From Immersiella caudata (Eukaryota; Ascomycota; Sordariomycetes; Sordariales; Lasiosphaeriaceae), in the NCBI GenBank assembly GCA_030512335.1, contig JAULSU010000002.1, positions 5,642,001-5,706,000 of the forward strand: a stretch of DNA of 64,000 bases, written 5' to 3'. Numbering within the stretch: position 1 is the first letter of the stretch; the number at the start of each line of letters is the position of its first letter. Shown piece after piece: positions 33,099 to 44,758 of the stretch. The position numbers were made by a program, and so were the translations under genes. The notes under the pieces are model-generated. The model made no database searches. It saw nothing but the letters and a program-made list of their open reading frames with translations, and was not told where the DNA came from.

Positions 33099-36000
33099 AT
33101 GGAAATCGACGGTGCTATGAGCGACGGCGCGGCGCAAATGCAGTCATCGGCGTCCGCGTCAGCCTCGCCGCCACAGCAGCAGTTTCCACAAGGCCAGGCC
33201 GGCGCGGGGTCGACCAGCACGTCGACGACTGCTGGTGCCATGAGCTTCAGGAGGTTGGTTTTCGGTCCTCGCCGGTCGACGCAGACGATGGGATTGGGGT
33301 TTTGCTGACTTGGATCTTGTTTGCGACAAAAGACAACGGGCGTCGAGAGCATGTGAGGTAAGTTAAAAGTTCTGCCCCTGATGCGCCCCTGAGTGGAGGA
33401 ACTGGCTGTGGCCGGGACCTCTCCCGCCGCCCTCCCCGATACCTCGGCTCCGCCGGGAATGTTGTGATCAAGCTAGAAGCTTATGCTGACCGTTGCACCA
33501 CTGCAGACTTGTCACGCCCGTAAAGTACGAAAAGCCTCAAGGCACTCTTTTTGTGGTCCCCATACTCTATCAACCTCGTCCCTCGGCTTTTCTCTCCCTT
33601 CCCCTGGACTTGACATGGATACTCACAACAACAACTGCAGGTTAGATGCGATGCCGCCAGCCTCGGTGTCCCATGCACGAATTGCGTCGCATTCTCGATT
33701 GAGTGCCGTATTCCCCAGCCTAAGAGAAAGAAGGCGCAGAGCGGTACCGCGCAGTCAAAAGACTCGGACAGGTGCGGACTCTCGGATCTTGGGGGTTATC
33801 TGCTCTTGGAATGGAACACTGACTCTAAGCTCAGTGAACGAGGCGACGCAGAAGAACGATCACCACATCCCATTGGCGCCACGACGTTCCCGAGCGGTAC
33901 CCGACCTCCAACCGTGTACCATACACACGAGGGCACGCCGACTGCAAACCCCGAGGAGCAACAGAAGAAGGAGGATTATGACAATGCCACCCTCGCCAAC
34001 TACATGAACGTGGCAATGAAGCCCAGATTCACACGCGCGCCAATCACAGAGGCCGGGAGGGTGGCTTATATGGGCGAATCGTCAAATCTCACGCTTCTCG
34101 TCCATGACCGCCAGAGCGCCTCCGACGTAGTGCATTATCCACTCCCTGACAATGTCAGGGGGTCCAGAGCACGGCTGACGCAGCTTGACAATATCGAGAT
34201 CGACATCCTTCACCAGAGAGGTGCTTTCCTGCTGCCTCCGCGATCTCTCTGCGACGAGCTCATTGAAGCTTACTTCAAATGGGTGCACCCAATCGTGCCG
34301 GTGATAAACCGCACTAAGTTTATGCGCGCGTATAAGGATCCAAAGAACCCGCCGTCGTTGCTGTTACTCCAGGCCGTCCTCCTCGCCGGATCCCGCGTCT
34401 GCACAAACCCACAGCTTATGGACGCGAACGGCTCCGTGACACCCGCCGCGCTCACCTTTTACAAAAGAGCAAAGGCCCTCTACGATGCCAACTACGAAGA
34501 TGACCGAGTTACCATTGTGCAGTCGCTCCTCCTCATGGGCTGGTATTGGGAAGGGCCGGAAGATGTCACCAAGAATGTCTTCTACTGGAGCCGAGTGGCC
34601 ACGATCGTCGCACAGGGGTCAGGCATGCACCGCAGTGTCGAAGGGTCGCAGCTGTCAAAGTCGGACAAGAGGTTGTGGAAACGCATCTGGTGGACGTTGT
34701 TTACCAGGGACAGGTCCGTGGCTGTTGCATTGGGACGGCCGTGCCACATCAACCTCGACGACTCGGACGTCGAGATGTTGACGGAGGACGACTTTATCGA
34801 AGATGAGCCGGACCAACCTAGCGAATACCCGCCCGATCCGATCCACGTACAGTTCTTTCTGCAGTATGTCAAGCTCTGCGAAATCATGGGGCTCGTGCTA
34901 TCCCAACAGTATTCGGTAGCCTCCAAGGGGAGGCGTCAGAACGCGATAGACCTCACACACAGCGATATGGCGCTCGCGGACTGGCTCCAGAACTGCCCCA
35001 AGATCGTGTACTGGGAGGTGCCCAGGCATCACTTTTGGTCGGCCCTACTTCACTCGAACTACTACACCACACTCTGCCTTCTGCACAGAGCGCACATGCC
35101 CCCGAGCGGGTCTCGTAGCTTCCCCGATGAGGCGTCGTATCCATCGAGGAATATTGCGTTCCAGGCAGCAGGCATGATTACGTCGATCATCGAGAACTTG
35201 CTGGCACACGAGGAGCTGAGATTTTGCCCGGCGTTCGTTGTGTACAGTCTGTTCTCCGCGCTCATCATGCACGTGTATCAGATGAGATCGCCGATCCCTT
35301 CAGTTCAGCAGGTGACCCAAGATCGCATCCGGACGTGCATGGGGGCACTCAAAGATATCTCCAGGGTGTGGTTGGTGGGCAAGATGGTGTACACCCTCTT
35401 CGAATCCATTTTGGGGAACAAAGTGTTGGAGGAGCGGCTTCAAAAAGCAGCAGGGAAAAGGCACCGGAAGGCGCAGATGTCGATAGCGCAACTCGAGCAA
35501 CACCAGGAGCAGAAGCGCAAGTACGACGAGATGGCTATTGACTTCAGTGTAAACACGCCACAACCGCAAGAGTCCTACGAGCGATCGAGGCCACAGTCTC
35601 CGAGCCTAGCGAAACAGCCAGACGCTCCCGCCAACCCCATGCCGCCTCCTCCTATGTCACCGGGCCGTGGAAATGGGGACGCATTCATGGGAGGGACGGC
35701 ATCAAGGCCGCAAACGCGACCAGCGACACCCTTCAACCCATCTTTCTCAGTACCCGCCACGCCACCAGACCTCTACTTGGTGACTAGGAACTCTCCAAAT
35801 CTGTCCCAGGCGATCTGGGAGAACTTCCAACCGGACCAACTCTTCCCCGAAAACACAGCCATACCCGTGTACGTATCACCCTCGCAGCCACATAGTACCC
35901 TCGACCCCAACATCACCGCCCAACTGCAATCCCACAACATCTCGAGCCAGCCCAGCCAGCCCGGTGAGATGGGAGCGTCGAACCAGTTCGGCGGAATGGG

Positions 36001-36392
36001 CGCTTTCCACAAGAGGGGTCCCGAAAGCCCGCTGCAGAGCCACGCCGGCTTCATGCAGCAGCCCTTGGGCAGCCTTGGGGCCGCGTTCCAAACCCCGCAG
36101 CCCAATAACAGCGGGAATATGTGGTCGACGGGGTTTGATACCAATATGCAGGTGGATGGGCAGAGCCCGAGTGATAGCTGGAGCAATAGCTCGGTGAATG
36201 GGCAGCCGGTCCCGTCAACGTTGAATGTTGAGGATTGGTAAGTTTATTCATCCTATCACGGGGACAGCCCCTCCCCGTCTGGGGTCACACCCGGAGAGAA
36301 CAACACTGACAAACTCCTGTAGGTTCCAATTTTTCGGGATCAACGGTGACGGCCCGAACGGGATCAATTTTGATGGTATTCCTTCTATTTGA
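33099..36392 (+). CDS. Zn(II)2Cys6 regulator of the FarA/FarB (cutinase transcription factor 1) type
   Basis: Nuclear activator of 933 residues. Six coding exons: 33099-33253, 33333-33357 (25 nt), 33507-33524 (18 nt), 33641-33771, 33835-36237 and 36323-36392. Only this splicing rebuilds a complete finger: Cys59-x2-Cys62-x6-Cys69-x8-Cys78-x2-Cys81-x6-Cys88 (ACETCHARKVRCD then GVPCTNCVAFSIEC). A Gln/Ser/Ala-rich N-terminus precedes it and a basic PQPKRKK follows. The fungal-specific TF domain contains AYFKWVHPIVPVINRTKFMR, YEDDRVTIVQSLLLMGWYWE, KSDKRLWKRIWWTLFTRDRS and ALGRPCHINLDDSDVE. The C-terminal 300 residues are Pro/Gln/Ser-rich, and the last short exon gives the conserved end VEDWFQFFGINGD. 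FarA/CTF1 proteins respond to fatty acids or cutin monomers and control beta-oxidation and cutinase genes; that role is inferred from overall resemblance. Confidence 0.8.
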
Positions 36393-38822
36393 TGTGATTG
36401 CGGGATGAGTGACGTGGTTAACAGGACGGTGTAGTGACGTTGTAATGCATCTTGGGTAGAAAACGGCGGCAGCGGCTCCGGCCTTTGTGGTTCGAACGGA
36501 GAGGTTACGGAGCATTGTTGGCAAGCGTTGAAGTTGTGGTTTGAGGGGAAGCAGGTGTTGGAAAAGGGAGGATCTATCAGCAAGCAAGCTTCGCAAGCAT
36601 TTTGGGTATGCTTATGTACAGATATATATCTTCGGCGGTGCCGAGGTTTTATATCATTTGCTTCCGAGTTGTGTATCTCATCTTATTTATACGCTGAGGC
36701 AGGGAGCGGCTGAGTGTGTGCACGGAGAAGGGGGAAAAGCTAATCGAAGCCACGCCTTTCACATGCCATGCTTCGGGGCTGTTGGTTCTTGTCTAGTCTT
36801 GTCTCAATCTCTCCTGCGCACTGCGTCGACTTGCGTTCGGCGGCCGATGTCTGCGGCCCCGTCGTGTCGGTACTGCAGTGCGGGAGTCGGGGAACGCACG
36901 ACACACAAGGTTGGGTCGCAGGTCTGGCCGCACACAAACTGTCGTCTCTTCTGCTTTTTCTCCTCTCTTGTGCGTCGGCAGTCAGGTACCGGATGGGACC
37001 GTCACACCTCGCCGGCGGGAAGAAGAACGTGGCGAAGTGAAAAAGGGGGTTCGCCCCTATTCCATGCTTTTCTTCATCTCATACCAAGCCGCCGGCCGTC
37101 ACGGAGACGGGGATCGGGGACGTCCCTGGAGATGAGATGAGATGCGGCCCGCGTTGCCTTGATTCATGCAAGGTCTAGCACTGGCAGACCCCGGTCGACC
37201 ACCCCGCCCCCGGCGCTTCTCCAACTGCCCAGAACGAGTCCGGCTGGCCAATCACTCGTACGAACGGCCCTCTGCCGGCTCTCACTGGCTGGGACCCGCA
37301 GCCGCCGGTGTTGGGCGCTGGCAGTTTGCTTGCTGCGGGTGTTCCCCAGACGGCTGTTCCTCACACAGGTTTGGGTGTGTTGATCCCTCTTGCTCTGGGC
37401 GAGTTTTTTTTTGTTAAGATTTTGCGGCGTTGCTGGCAGTGCACGATAAATCTGGGCGCATCCTGAGATAATCTAGATTAACCACTGTGAGTAAGCCGGG
37501 AATCGGAGCCAAACGGGACTGGCAGTCCGAGGACCACGCAGGCAATCTCGATGTCAGCCGACCGCACCTAACCCCGGGTCGGGTCGACCACCATGGTTCC
37601 ACGCCAGATGCAGCAGCACGGAAGAGGAGAGGGGGGATGTGATGTGTGAAGACTTCACGCAGAGGGAAATGAGAACGCTAGGCGCAACTCAGCGCGGATT
37701 GACACGCCCGGACCGAACCACTTGACGGCGCCGACGACGGGATGGGTGCGTTTTGCTCGAATCAGAAGGTGACGCGACCCTTCTTTGCGGCTTTGTCCCG
37801 TAACCGCCTTGCCGCGACAGACGAGCTTGTGCCCAATACTGGGAGATTCTATGCCCTTCTTTGGGCGGCGATACCTTCGAGTTGGCGGCTAATTATGCGC
37901 AGCTCACTTGCTGCGAGTCTACGGTTTGCTCTCATCCGCGTCCCAGGTTTGTTGGGGGCCGTTTGCGCGTCTCGATTTGGTACGGTAAATCCATGTGCCT
38001 CATGCCTCCGAGCGGCAGTGCATTAGTGTTGGATCTCCGTGTTCTTCTGCTGGCCGTGGCGCGAACTGACAGATCAGAAGGGATGGGCGGAGGCGGAACG
38101 GTGGAGTGCAGAGCAGAGCTCAGGGTGTGGTGGCATTCGCTGCATGTCGTTGTAGGGCCGCATCATCGCACCGACGAGGTGCCTAAACCAGCGCAAGCGG
38201 CTATCTCCCAATGAAAAAGGATGCCTGACGGACCCTGTATCCATATCGATCCTTCGCAATAGGAGGCAACTCTCCGCTTCACCATCGCATTTCTTTGTCC
38301 TTTCGTCGCAGATGCAAAGAGTGATCAACATTTGGTTTCTCTCTCGGTCGGTTGCGCCCCCTGTCGAGTCGAAGCTCGTGCCACCAAGTTGAGAGAGAGG
38401 GGCAGGAAAGCCCGCCCCAGGCGTCATAGCGGGTTCCCGAGCGCCTACCGCCTTCCGTTGGGACAGACACATCACACCGGCTCGCAGACAACGAAACTTC
38501 TCCGACTTCCGCTGCAAAGCCAAAAACAACACAGGCGACGATCTGCCGCGACCATAGACCCTTGCTACATATAGACATCGGCCCAGCAACCCGGGGGCTC
38601 CCACTCACGAGCCAGATTATCCATTACTCAACACCAATCGAACCCCGCTTGAAGAACCGCGCGGACCCATCGTTCCACGCCTGATTCCGTCGCCCAAATC
38701 CCCGAGCCAGAACACCTCCGATACGACTACCGTCCGCGCGCCTGAAGCAGCCTTCGCGCGGGCCAGAGCCGGGACGACCGAGTCCTCCGCGTTCTGCCGC
38801 GCACCCACCGCCGCCGCCCAAA
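36393..38822. other. Intergenic, regulator 3' end to BRO1
   Basis: About 2.4 kb. ORFs up to 199 codons exist but overlap in several frames without family features. A CT-rich leader lies just before the BRO1 start. No RNA gene or repeat recognised. Confidence 0.55.
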
Positions 38823-41800
38823 ATGGCGCAGGCGCCTATGATCTCGGTGCCTCTCAAGGCCACAAACGAGATCGACTGGATTACCCCGCTCAAGTCGTAC
38901 ATTCAGAATACGTACGGCGATGACCCAGAGCGCTATGCCGAGGAGTGCGCGACCCTCAACCGCTTGCGCCAGGACATGCGAGGCGCGGGCAAGGACAGCA
39001 CAGCTGGCCGGGATCTCCTCTACCGGTACTACGGCCAGCTTGAGTTGCTAGACTTGCGATTCCCTGTCGATGAGCAGCACATCAAGATCTCGTTCACATG
39101 GTAAGATTTGGCCGCGGCATGGCGGTGTCCTTGAGTTTTCTAATACCTTGGCGTAGGTTCGACGCGTTCACACACAAGGCTACATCACAGCACTCGCTTG
39201 CCTTCGAAAAAGCCTCCATAATCTTTAATATCTCGGCTGTCCTCTCTTGCCACGCCGCGCACCAGACCCGAAGTGAGGAGAGCGGGCTGAAGACGGCGTA
39301 CCACTCCTTCCAGGCTTCGGCAGGCATGTACACCTATATCAACGAGAACTTTCTCCACGCGCCCTCCTCCGACCTGAGCCGAGAGACGGTCAAGACCCTC
39401 ATTGCTATCATGCTGGCTCAGGCGCAAGAAGTCTTTTTGGAGAAGCAGATCACGGATCAGAAGAAGGTTGGCCTGTTGGCTAAGCTGTCAAGCCAATCAG
39501 CAACGCTTTACGCGCAGGCCGTTGAGGGCGTTCAGGAGAACGTAAACAAGGCCATCTTTGAGAAAGTTTGGCTCTTGATGGTACAAGTGCGTTCTGCGAT
39601 ATGGTCTGATCTAGAAGTGGTAGTTTACTGACCAGGGGCAGGCTAAATATAACCTGATGAACTCGATGGCGCAGTATTACCAGGCACTTGCCGACGACGA
39701 CGCAAACTCCCATGGGATGGCGATTGCAAGACTTCAAGTTGCTGAGGCAGCAGCTCGGGAAGCTAACAGGATAGCAAATAACTTCCCCAGCTCGATACCG
39801 CCCAGCTCGAATTTGACAGCAGATTGCGCACCGGTCCTCGCTGAAATCACGAAACGACACTACACCGCTGTGCAGGAGAAGCTTGTGGAGCTGATGAAAG
39901 ACAACGACTACATCTACCACCAACCTGTGCCGGCTGAAGCGGGCGTTGCTCCCGTAGCAAAGCTTCCGGCAGCGAAGCCTATTCCAGTCAGTGAGCTATA
40001 CGCTGGTCAGGACATCCAGCGGATAACGGGACCCGATCTTTTCGCAAAGATTATCCCCTTGGCTGTAACAGAGTCGGCGAGCTTGTATGACGAAGAGAAA
40101 GCGAAGTTGGTCCGAGCAGAGACAGAAAGGGTCGACACTGCGAACAGCGAGATGGCCGCGAGTCTAGACTATCTGAGGCTACCAGGAGCTCTTCAGGTCC
40201 TCAAAGGAGGCTTTGATCAACAGGTCACCCCAGATGACGACTTTAGGACATGGTGTGGTGATGTCGCCGATCACGAGAACCCAGCCAAGATCTTTGAACA
40301 GCTTGGCGCCGACAAGCAAAGGATTGTTTCGATTTTGGACAAGAGCCACAAACAGCTTGACATGGAAGAGAGTGTATGTGAGAAAATGAGGTCCAAATGG
40401 GAATCAGACTGGACACAGCAACCGAGCGCACGACTTACGGTAACTCTGAGAAGTGACATCCGAAACTACCGGGAAGCTCTCGAGGAGGCGGCTAGAAGTG
40501 ATACCCAACTTGGAATGAAGTTGCGAGCGAACGAGACCGAGTTTGACGAGATGCGAGCTGCTGTGCTGGATGGCGACATTGACGGCTTGTTCCAGAGGGC
40601 TGTAAGCAGGGGGCGAAAAGCAAGCAACCAGAACAGCCCGGCAACGGAACAAAACCTGCTTGACGCCGACTTTGACGACGGAGGACCGAGTGTGATGGAG
40701 CAGATTGCTAAGGTCGAGGACATCCTCAAGAGGTTAACCCTCATCAAGAGGGAGCGTGTCCAGGTGCTCAAGGACCTCAAGGAGAAGGTGAGGGAAACAC
40801 ACACCGCAGAACGGTACTTTATGCTGACTACTGTAGGCACATGAGGATGACATCTCGCAAATCCTGATCTTGAACAAGAAGTCCATCGCCAACTTCGAGC
40901 AGCAGCTATTCCAGGCTGAGCTTGAGAAATATCGACCACATCAGAACCGCTTGGTTCAAGCTAGCCACAAGCAGGCGGCCTTGATGCGGGAACTGACGGT
41001 GACATTCAACAGCCTCCTGCAGGACAAGCGGGTGCGCGCAGAGCAGAGCAAGTACGAGTCCATCCAACGGCAGAGAGCGTCCGTGATCAACAAGTACAAG
41101 CGCGCGTATCAGGAGTTCTTGGATCTGCAAGCTGGTCTCCAGAGTGCCAAGAACTGGTACGAGGAGATGAAGGAAACAGTAGAAAGTTTGGAAAAGAACG
41201 TCGAAACCTTTGTTAACAACCGTCGAGCAGAGGGCGCACAGCTCCTCCAGCAGATTGAGAGGGAGCGAGAGGCGAACAAAGATTCGCTTGCCGCCATGCA
41301 AAACGAGAGAATGCGGTTGATGATGGAGCGGATGTCGATGGAACCACAGACAAATAAGCCTCCGTCAGCGAGGGGTACTCCAACGCCATTGGCTTTCAGT
41401 CCCCCAGCATCGTTGTATCCCAAGACGAACTTCAACGGCCAGTATCAGGTACCCAGCTCACCTCCACCAACGCAAACGACGACCCCCGGGTTATACCAGC
41501 AGGGGCAGGGAGGCTACAACAACATGGCGTATAACCCAAGCTCTCACGGCAGAATCCCAGGCCCAGCATCCCCGCCTCCCACCCAGATGAACTTCAATAT
41601 CGGCCCACGCGGTCCCGCCTCCCCGCCTCCAAACCAGAGTTCGTTCCCGCAAAGGTATAGCACGTACGGGAATCCCAATGCCGTGCAGCAACCTCCACAA
41701 CAACAGCCGCAGACTCACCAGCAACAACCGTTCGTGCCCACCGGGTTTGTACCGCCTCCGCCTCCACCAGGACCACCGCCGCTGGGACCGCAACAGACTG

Positions 41801-41925
41801 TGCATTATGGGTCAGCGGATTATTACACATCCAACCCCAATGTTGTACCGGGCAGGCCACCATCGGCACAACAGGCGGCGCACTCGCAGGCCGATCCATG
41901 GGCCGGGTTGAGTGCATGGAAATAA
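38823..41925 (+). CDS. BRO1: BRO1, vacuolar protein-sorting (ESCRT-III associated) protein
   Basis: Endosomal adaptor that binds Snf7 of ESCRT-III and recruits the Doa4 deubiquitinase during multivesicular body sorting. Four coding exons: 38823-39100, 39157-39586, 39642-40787 and 40837-41925 (980 residues). The boomerang-shaped BRO1 domain occupies about 1-390: MISVPLKATNEIDWITPLKS, FEKASIIFNISAVLSCHAAH, AQAQEVFLEKQITDQKK, LARQL-type helices and HYTAVQEKLVELMKDNDYIY. A coiled-coil V domain follows (to about 800, ending in LLQQIEREREANKDSL). The last 180 residues are Pro/Gln-rich (PPPPPPGPPPLGPQQ), the usual ligand-binding tail. The order of parts and the start MAQAPMISVPLK favour Bro1 over its paralogue PalA/Rim20. 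Confidence 0.92.
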
Positions 41926-43071
41926 GGAAGAATAAAACGATGGCAGGTATTTCCTAGGTGCAAGGAGGGTAAGCCCATAGGATATGATCGGTACGGTGTG
42001 ATGAGCGGGAAGCCAGACCCAGACCGCTTGGTAGGAGACAGGCTGGTGAAATGATTGAAGGCGCACCGAGATTGAGTTGATGCATTAGAGAAGACTCGAG
42101 CAGAATACCATCTACTGTCAGCTGTTTGCTCAACTTTGGTGTTGTTTTGAATGAGATGGTTCTGTTTATGATGCCGGGATAGGAGTTAGGGGTTTGATCG
42201 GATACCTTGATCCCCCGTGTTCGAGCTGCAGGCAGTCGCCACCGACATTTGGATCATACAGATATGCCGGCCGAGCTGCATGCACGTTATTCAGACTCCG
42301 CAAGCTGATGCATATCGTGCTCTAGACCTGCGGGCCGGCTTCACGGACAGACTCCCTTCTGGACTGTCAAAAAGGGGCCACTTGGGTCCTCGAGCTTACG
42401 AATAATCAGGTAAACAAAGTATAAGCAAAAGCACGCGCTACTAGCCCGTGCATATTTAGGGTATGCCCACTCCGTACCCGTAAAGGCCTGCCGCGACGGA
42501 GGTACGTGGTGGGGGACCGGGTTCAAGCCCACTGCGGAGAGCGCGGGGTTGTGGGGGAAGGGAGACTAAGCAGGGTGGAGTGGGGCACCGGGGATGGTCC
42601 ATCTTCTTCGTGCTTGACTCGGGCGAATCCGGCATTCCGTTGCTTCCTTTGGTTTTACATTTGCAGGTGTTCCAACGTACCTAGAGCTGGTAAAGGGAAA
42701 GAGAAAGCAAGGGATGGACGGATGAATTGCAGCCAGCAGCGGGCGATATAGCCTGATGCTCCAGCGCGTTAGGGGCGTCGGGGTATTTCAGGTTCGGGGG
42801 TTTTTATAGTTGGATCCAGCCGGGGTCGGGGTCAGGGGGTTTTGGGTTGGCGACCCCTCTCCCGTCCTTGTGTTATCGCCGAGGGGTAAAAGGAGAAGCT
42901 CCCCCGGGCTTCGGGGGCAGAAGTGGTATTTAAGTCTTGTTTTTTTTTCTGCTGCTGCTGCTGCTGCTGCTGATTGCCCTGAGGATCGAACTGAGAGAAT
43001 CTCAATTTGTTTACTTTGAGATTTGCTATAAAGTTTTGAAAGGGTGTGATCAGAAGAAACAAACCGACAAG
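41926..43071. other. Intergenic, BRO1 3' end to FAH-fold enzyme
   Basis: About 1.15 kb without a gene. It includes a (CTG)8 microsatellite in the probable leader of the next gene. Confidence 0.6.
42949..42972 (+). repeat. (CTG)8 microsatellite
   Basis: Eight perfect CTG units preceded by a run of T, 100 bases before the start codon of the FAH-fold gene and probably in its 5' UTR. Such triplets vary in length between strains. Confidence 0.9.
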
Positions 43072-44083
43072 ATGGGTTTCCAACGTGGGTTTGGCTCTGC
43101 TCCGCGACTTGGGGGAAGTGCTGGGCACCGGTACTGACAGATCGCAGGCCTCGTCCGCTTCGTCCCCAAAGACGATGAATCCAAGACCCTCCTCGGTGAA
43201 CCCGTCGACCCCACCCTCGACATCGGCCTCGCCGTCCGCGATGGCAAAGACGTCTCCGTCAGTGTTTACTCGGGCACCTCGGTCCTCTCCCCCGGAGCCC
43301 CGACCGGCACCACCGCCGTCATCTCTCGCATCCTCTCCCCCCTCGTCCGCTCCGAAGTCGGCACCATCCGCTGCATCGGCCTCAACTACAAGAAGCACGC
43401 CGAGGAGGCGAAGATGTCCATCCCCGACATCCCCACCCTCTTCCTGAAGCCGGATACCTGCCTGGCGGACCCTTGGCCGGCACCGACCATCATCCCGAAG
43501 CACACCCTCGCCTCGGACAGCGCGGATTACGAGTCGGAATTGGCGATTGTGATTGGGAAGGAGGCGAAGAATGTGAGCGAGGCGGACGCGCTGGATCATG
43601 TGCTGGGGTATACGGCGTGCAACGACATTTCGAGCCGGGCGTCGCAGTTTGCGCAGACGCAGTGGTGCTACTCCAAGGGGTTTGATGGGGCGTGCCCGAT
43701 TGGGCCGGTCTTGGTGGCGAAGGAGGCGGTGGAGGATGTGGGGAAGTTGCATTTGAGGGGGTTGAAGAATGGAAAGGTGTTGCAGGATAGTCCTTTGACG
43801 TAAGTTTACTTTTCTTGTCTTTGCTGGTTTTTTTTTGGGGGGGGGGGGGGGGCATTGTGACGCTGACGGTATTAGGGACCTCATCTTCTCGGTGGCGCAA
43901 ATTGTGAGCTTCGTATCACAGGGCACGACGCTGCAGCCGGGCACGCTCATCATCACTGGTACCCCGGCCGGAGTTGGGTTTGCGAAGAAGCCGCAGGAGC
44001 TGCTGCATGAGGGGGATGAGTTCATTGTTGAGATTTTGCCCCATATCGGCAGCTTAGTGAACGTCATGAAGAACGAGGAGTGA
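43072..44083 (+). CDS. Fumarylacetoacetate hydrolase family protein (FAHD1-like)
   Basis: Mg-dependent C-C hydrolase or decarboxylase fold of 290 residues, as in FAHD1 (acylpyruvase/oxaloacetate decarboxylase) and bacterial fumarylpyruvate hydrolases. Coding exons are 43072-43084 (only 13 nt), 43148-43799 and 43876-44083. The spliced start reads MGFQRLVRFVPKDDE. Family blocks: CIGLNYKKHAEEAK, IPTLFLKPDTCLADP, DYESELAIVIGKEAKNVSEA (acidic metal ligands), GYTACNDISSRASQF, SKGFDGACPIGP and LIITGTPAGVGFAKKP. The length suits the single-domain FAHD type, not full fumarylacetoacetase (about 420 residues). No clear targeting signal. The substrate cannot be told from sequence. The second intron contains T9 directly followed by G16. 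Confidence 0.88.
43828..43852 (+). repeat. T9-G16 homopolymer tract in an intron
   Basis: Nine T then sixteen G inside the second intron of the FAH-fold gene, about 20 bases before the acceptor. The exact length could be a sequencing error, as G runs are difficult to read. Confidence 0.8.
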
Positions 44084-44312
44084 AGTCAGCTCTGGTAGCG
44101 TGCTCTCAATACATCTTAGACTGTTCTGTTCGACTGTACCTTGATCATCTATCCATTATTGAGCTCCCTGACTGCTCGAGAAACATATTTTTAGATGATT
44201 ACTAGGTATCTAACCGAAAGGGTTTAGGCGACATTTCCTGTGAGGCCTTCTAGGATGCATCTTCTATCCCTCTCTGCACCATCCCTCCCATACCTACCCA
44301 AAGTAGGTGTGC
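44084..44312. other. Convergent intergenic spacer
   Basis: 229 bases between two convergent stops. Nothing recognised. Confidence 0.6.
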
Positions 44313-44758
44313 TCAACCAAGGAGGCCAGGAAGGTTCTCCTTGATGTACTCGACTACAGCATCTGGCCCCTTCTCCACCTGGAGGCCCTGCGGCAGGGAG
44401 AAGGTCTTCAGATCAGGAACGATACCCTTTGCAATGGATATGATCTTCTGAGCCTCCTCGGGAGTCCACATGGACGCAGTGAACTGCCAAATGTTAGCCC
44501 GGCAGTTGTCCAAGTTGCGAGGTACCTACAAAAACATCCGGCTTGTGCTCCTCCACAACACTCTGGACGTCATCAATGGCTGGGCTTCGGTTAGTTCCCG
44601 GGAACGAGAAGGGCTGGTTCCGACTTGCATGCTGAGTTCCCTGCATGGATGATGGTGTACTGCTCCTTGACGTCCTCGACCACCCGACCAATCAGTCTCT
44701 TGGCTCGGTCCGGTGCCGTGTTGACTGTGACCAGTTTGAACGGTCCGACGGGCGCCAT
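44313..44758 (-). CDS. Small conserved fungal protein of unknown function
   Basis: 116 residues from three coding exons: 44629-44758, 44530-44579 and 44313-44483. The start MAPVGPFKLVTVNTAPDRAK has a mixed beta/alpha composition; RLIGRVVEDVKEQYTIIHAG follows. The last exon gives FTASMWTPEEAQKIISIAKG then GLQVEKGPDAVVEYIKENLP. I recall this 'HAGNS...ASMWTPEE...LQVEKGPDAVV' pattern from uncharacterised ascomycete proteins, with no known function; it looks like a small Rossmann-like alpha/beta fold. The first intron is best read as GC-AG (donor GCAAGT at 44628), which keeps the spacing HAGNS-xx-I; a GT donor two bases further gives a less natural junction. Convergent with the FAH-fold gene. Confidence 0.6.

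Noticed and set aside
42480..42540. tRNA-like word GGTTCAAGCCC
   Set aside because: A B-box-like word only; no A box, acceptor stem or anticodon arm could be folded around it.
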